Under the pieces are notes generated by a model. It was not told the DNA's origin, searched no databases, and saw only the letters and a program-made list of their open reading frames with translations. The position numbers and the translations under genes were made by a program. From contig JAISML010000051.1 in the NCBI GenBank assembly GCA_031276775.1, positions 1 through 12,195 on the forward strand: a stretch of 12,195 nucleotides of DNA, read 5' to 3'. How positions within the stretch are numbered: the stretch's first letter is position 1; each line of letters opens with the position of its first letter. Below, one piece after another: positions 11,345 through 12,195 of the stretch. Origin of the DNA: Eubacteriales Family XIII. Incertae Sedis bacterium (lineage in GTDB: Bacteria; Bacillota; Clostridia; Peptostreptococcales; Anaerovoracaceae).

Positions 11345-12195
11345 ATGACAAAGAAATATGATTGTGTTTTTCGGCGTATGGTCGAGAATTTGGACAACCC
11401 GATCATACTGCTTGACGAGGGGCGGAATATCGTATACGCCAACCGGTCGGCAGGGGATATGTTCGGGGACATTTCCGGAAAATCATGGGAGTTTCTGTTC
11501 GGATCCGGCGCAACCGGCGCCGGAAACGCCGCAGAGGCGCTGATTCGGGGCGCCGACGCGGGACGCACGGAAGCGGTTCTTGCGGATGTGACTTACGACA
11601 TGCGTTTTTCGCCGGTCTCCGATGGGGAAGGTCTGAATTATGGTGTGGTAATGTTGGAAGATGTTTCGGAGAAGCGTCATTTGGAAGATCGCTTAAAGCG
11701 CAGCATGGAGAAGCTGAAAAGCGACACAAGCATTGCAAAGCATATTCAGAGCAGTATATTGCCAATAGACGATGAATATTGGAATTCCATAAAGATAAAC
11801 GCGATATATCTGCCTGCGGACGACCTTGGCGGGGATGTTTTCGACATCGTGAGACTGAGCGAGGAGGAAACGCTGCTCTATATCGCGGACGTGTCGGGCC
11901 ACGGCGTCCAGGCTTCGCTTTTGACGGTGTTCCTTCGGGAAAATGTGCGCGCGAAAGCGGATGCCGCAAAAGAGGGGTTGGAACTTCTCGTCAAGGAACT
12001 CCTGAAAAATTTCATTGCTTTGGGCATGGACGCCACGATCTACATCAGTCTTTTGCTGTGCAGATACAACAAGGTCCGAGGCGAGCTGTCGATTGCCAAT
12101 GCCGGACACAACTGTTCCCCCCTTGTGATCAGGAAAAACGGGAGGGTCGAAGAAATTCCCGTAAAAGGAATGCCCATCAGCCGCATCAGCAAGGA
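11345..12195 (+). CDS. PAS domain plus SpoIIE/RsbU-type PP2C serine phosphatase (3' end outside window)
   Basis: Frame 2 is open from ATG 11345 to the window edge, with 283 complete codons visible. A PAS sensor domain lies at about 12-108 (ENLDNPIILLDEGRNIVYAN and a closing VVMLEDVSEKR), a short helical connector at about 108-135, then a PPM/SpoIIE domain. Metal-binding acidic motifs are visible as PADDLGGDVFD (157-167, D164) and IADVSGHG (180-187, D182), followed by NAGHN (252-256). Such enzymes dephosphorylate anti-anti-sigma factors or similar STAS partners in response to a signal. There is no transmembrane segment in the visible part. The start lies 11 bp after parB, with only a distant Shine-Dalgarno; no other start codon exists in frame after the stop at 11309. 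No STAS or anti-sigma partner is in view. Confidence 0.88.
   Translation, partial: MTKKYDCVFRRMVENLDNPIILLDEGRNIVYANRSAGDMFGDISGKSWEFLFGSGATGAGNAAEALIRGADAGRTEAVLADVTYDMRFSPVSDGEGLNYGVVMLEDVSEKRHLEDRLKRSMEKLKSDTSIAKHIQSSILPIDDEYWNSIKINAIYLPADDLGGDVFDIVRLSEEETLLYIADVSGHGVQASLLTVFLRENVRAKADAAKEGLELLVKELLKNFIALGMDATIYISLLLCRYNKVRGELSIANAGHNCSPLVIRKNGRVEEIPVKGMPISRISK

Overview
The window reads as an origin-proximal chromosome segment of a Gram-positive bacterium of the Firmicutes/Clostridia type with roughly 50% GC. Evidence: the recF, rpmH-rnpA-yidD-yidC-jag-mnmE-mnmG-rsmG and parA-parB (soj/spo0J) set, a KH/R3H Jag protein with a Jag_N domain, frequent TTG/GTG starts with strong Shine-Dalgarno sites, a perfect parS site of the Bacillus/Clostridium consensus, and a PAS-SpoIIE phosphatase. 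I cannot name the genus.

Layout. 1-361: 3' end of recF. 362-560: a perfect-consensus sigma-A promoter and a leader of about 150 nt. 561-7541: eight tightly packed rightward genes for the ribosome (rpmH), RNase P (rnpA), membrane protein insertion (yidD, yidC, jag), wobble-uridine tRNA modification (mnmE, mnmG) and 16S rRNA methylation (rsmG). The block ends in a perfect 38-bp palindrome and a 14-bp tandem duplication. 7626-9116: an accessory-looking divergent pair, a leftward two-cluster Fe-S protein gene and a rightward Crp/Fnr-family regulator gene. Their overlapping promoters share one palindromic operator candidate. 9117-9654: a 538-bp gap with three inverted repeats, parS and a probable parA promoter. 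9655-11333: parA and parB, overlapping by one base. 11345 to the end: a PAS plus SpoIIE-type PP2C phosphatase running off the window.

The core genes form a conserved housekeeping supercluster. The less usual points are: (i) recF lies directly upstream of rpmH on the same strand, whereas in the commonly described Firmicutes arrangement the rpmH and dnaA-recF arms point away from oriC; (ii) a Fe-S/Crp-Fnr switch sits between rsmG and parA, where B. subtilis carries noc; (iii) the switch's palindrome falls exactly at -41.5 of the predicted Fe-S gene promoter and downstream of the regulator's own predicted start site, suggesting activation plus autorepression; (iv) low-complexity insertions occur in MnmE, MnmG, RsmG and Jag, the MnmG one coinciding with a 10-bp-arm DNA palindrome. 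I see no clearly new multi-gene system. The Fe-S/regulator pair is the best candidate for follow-up.
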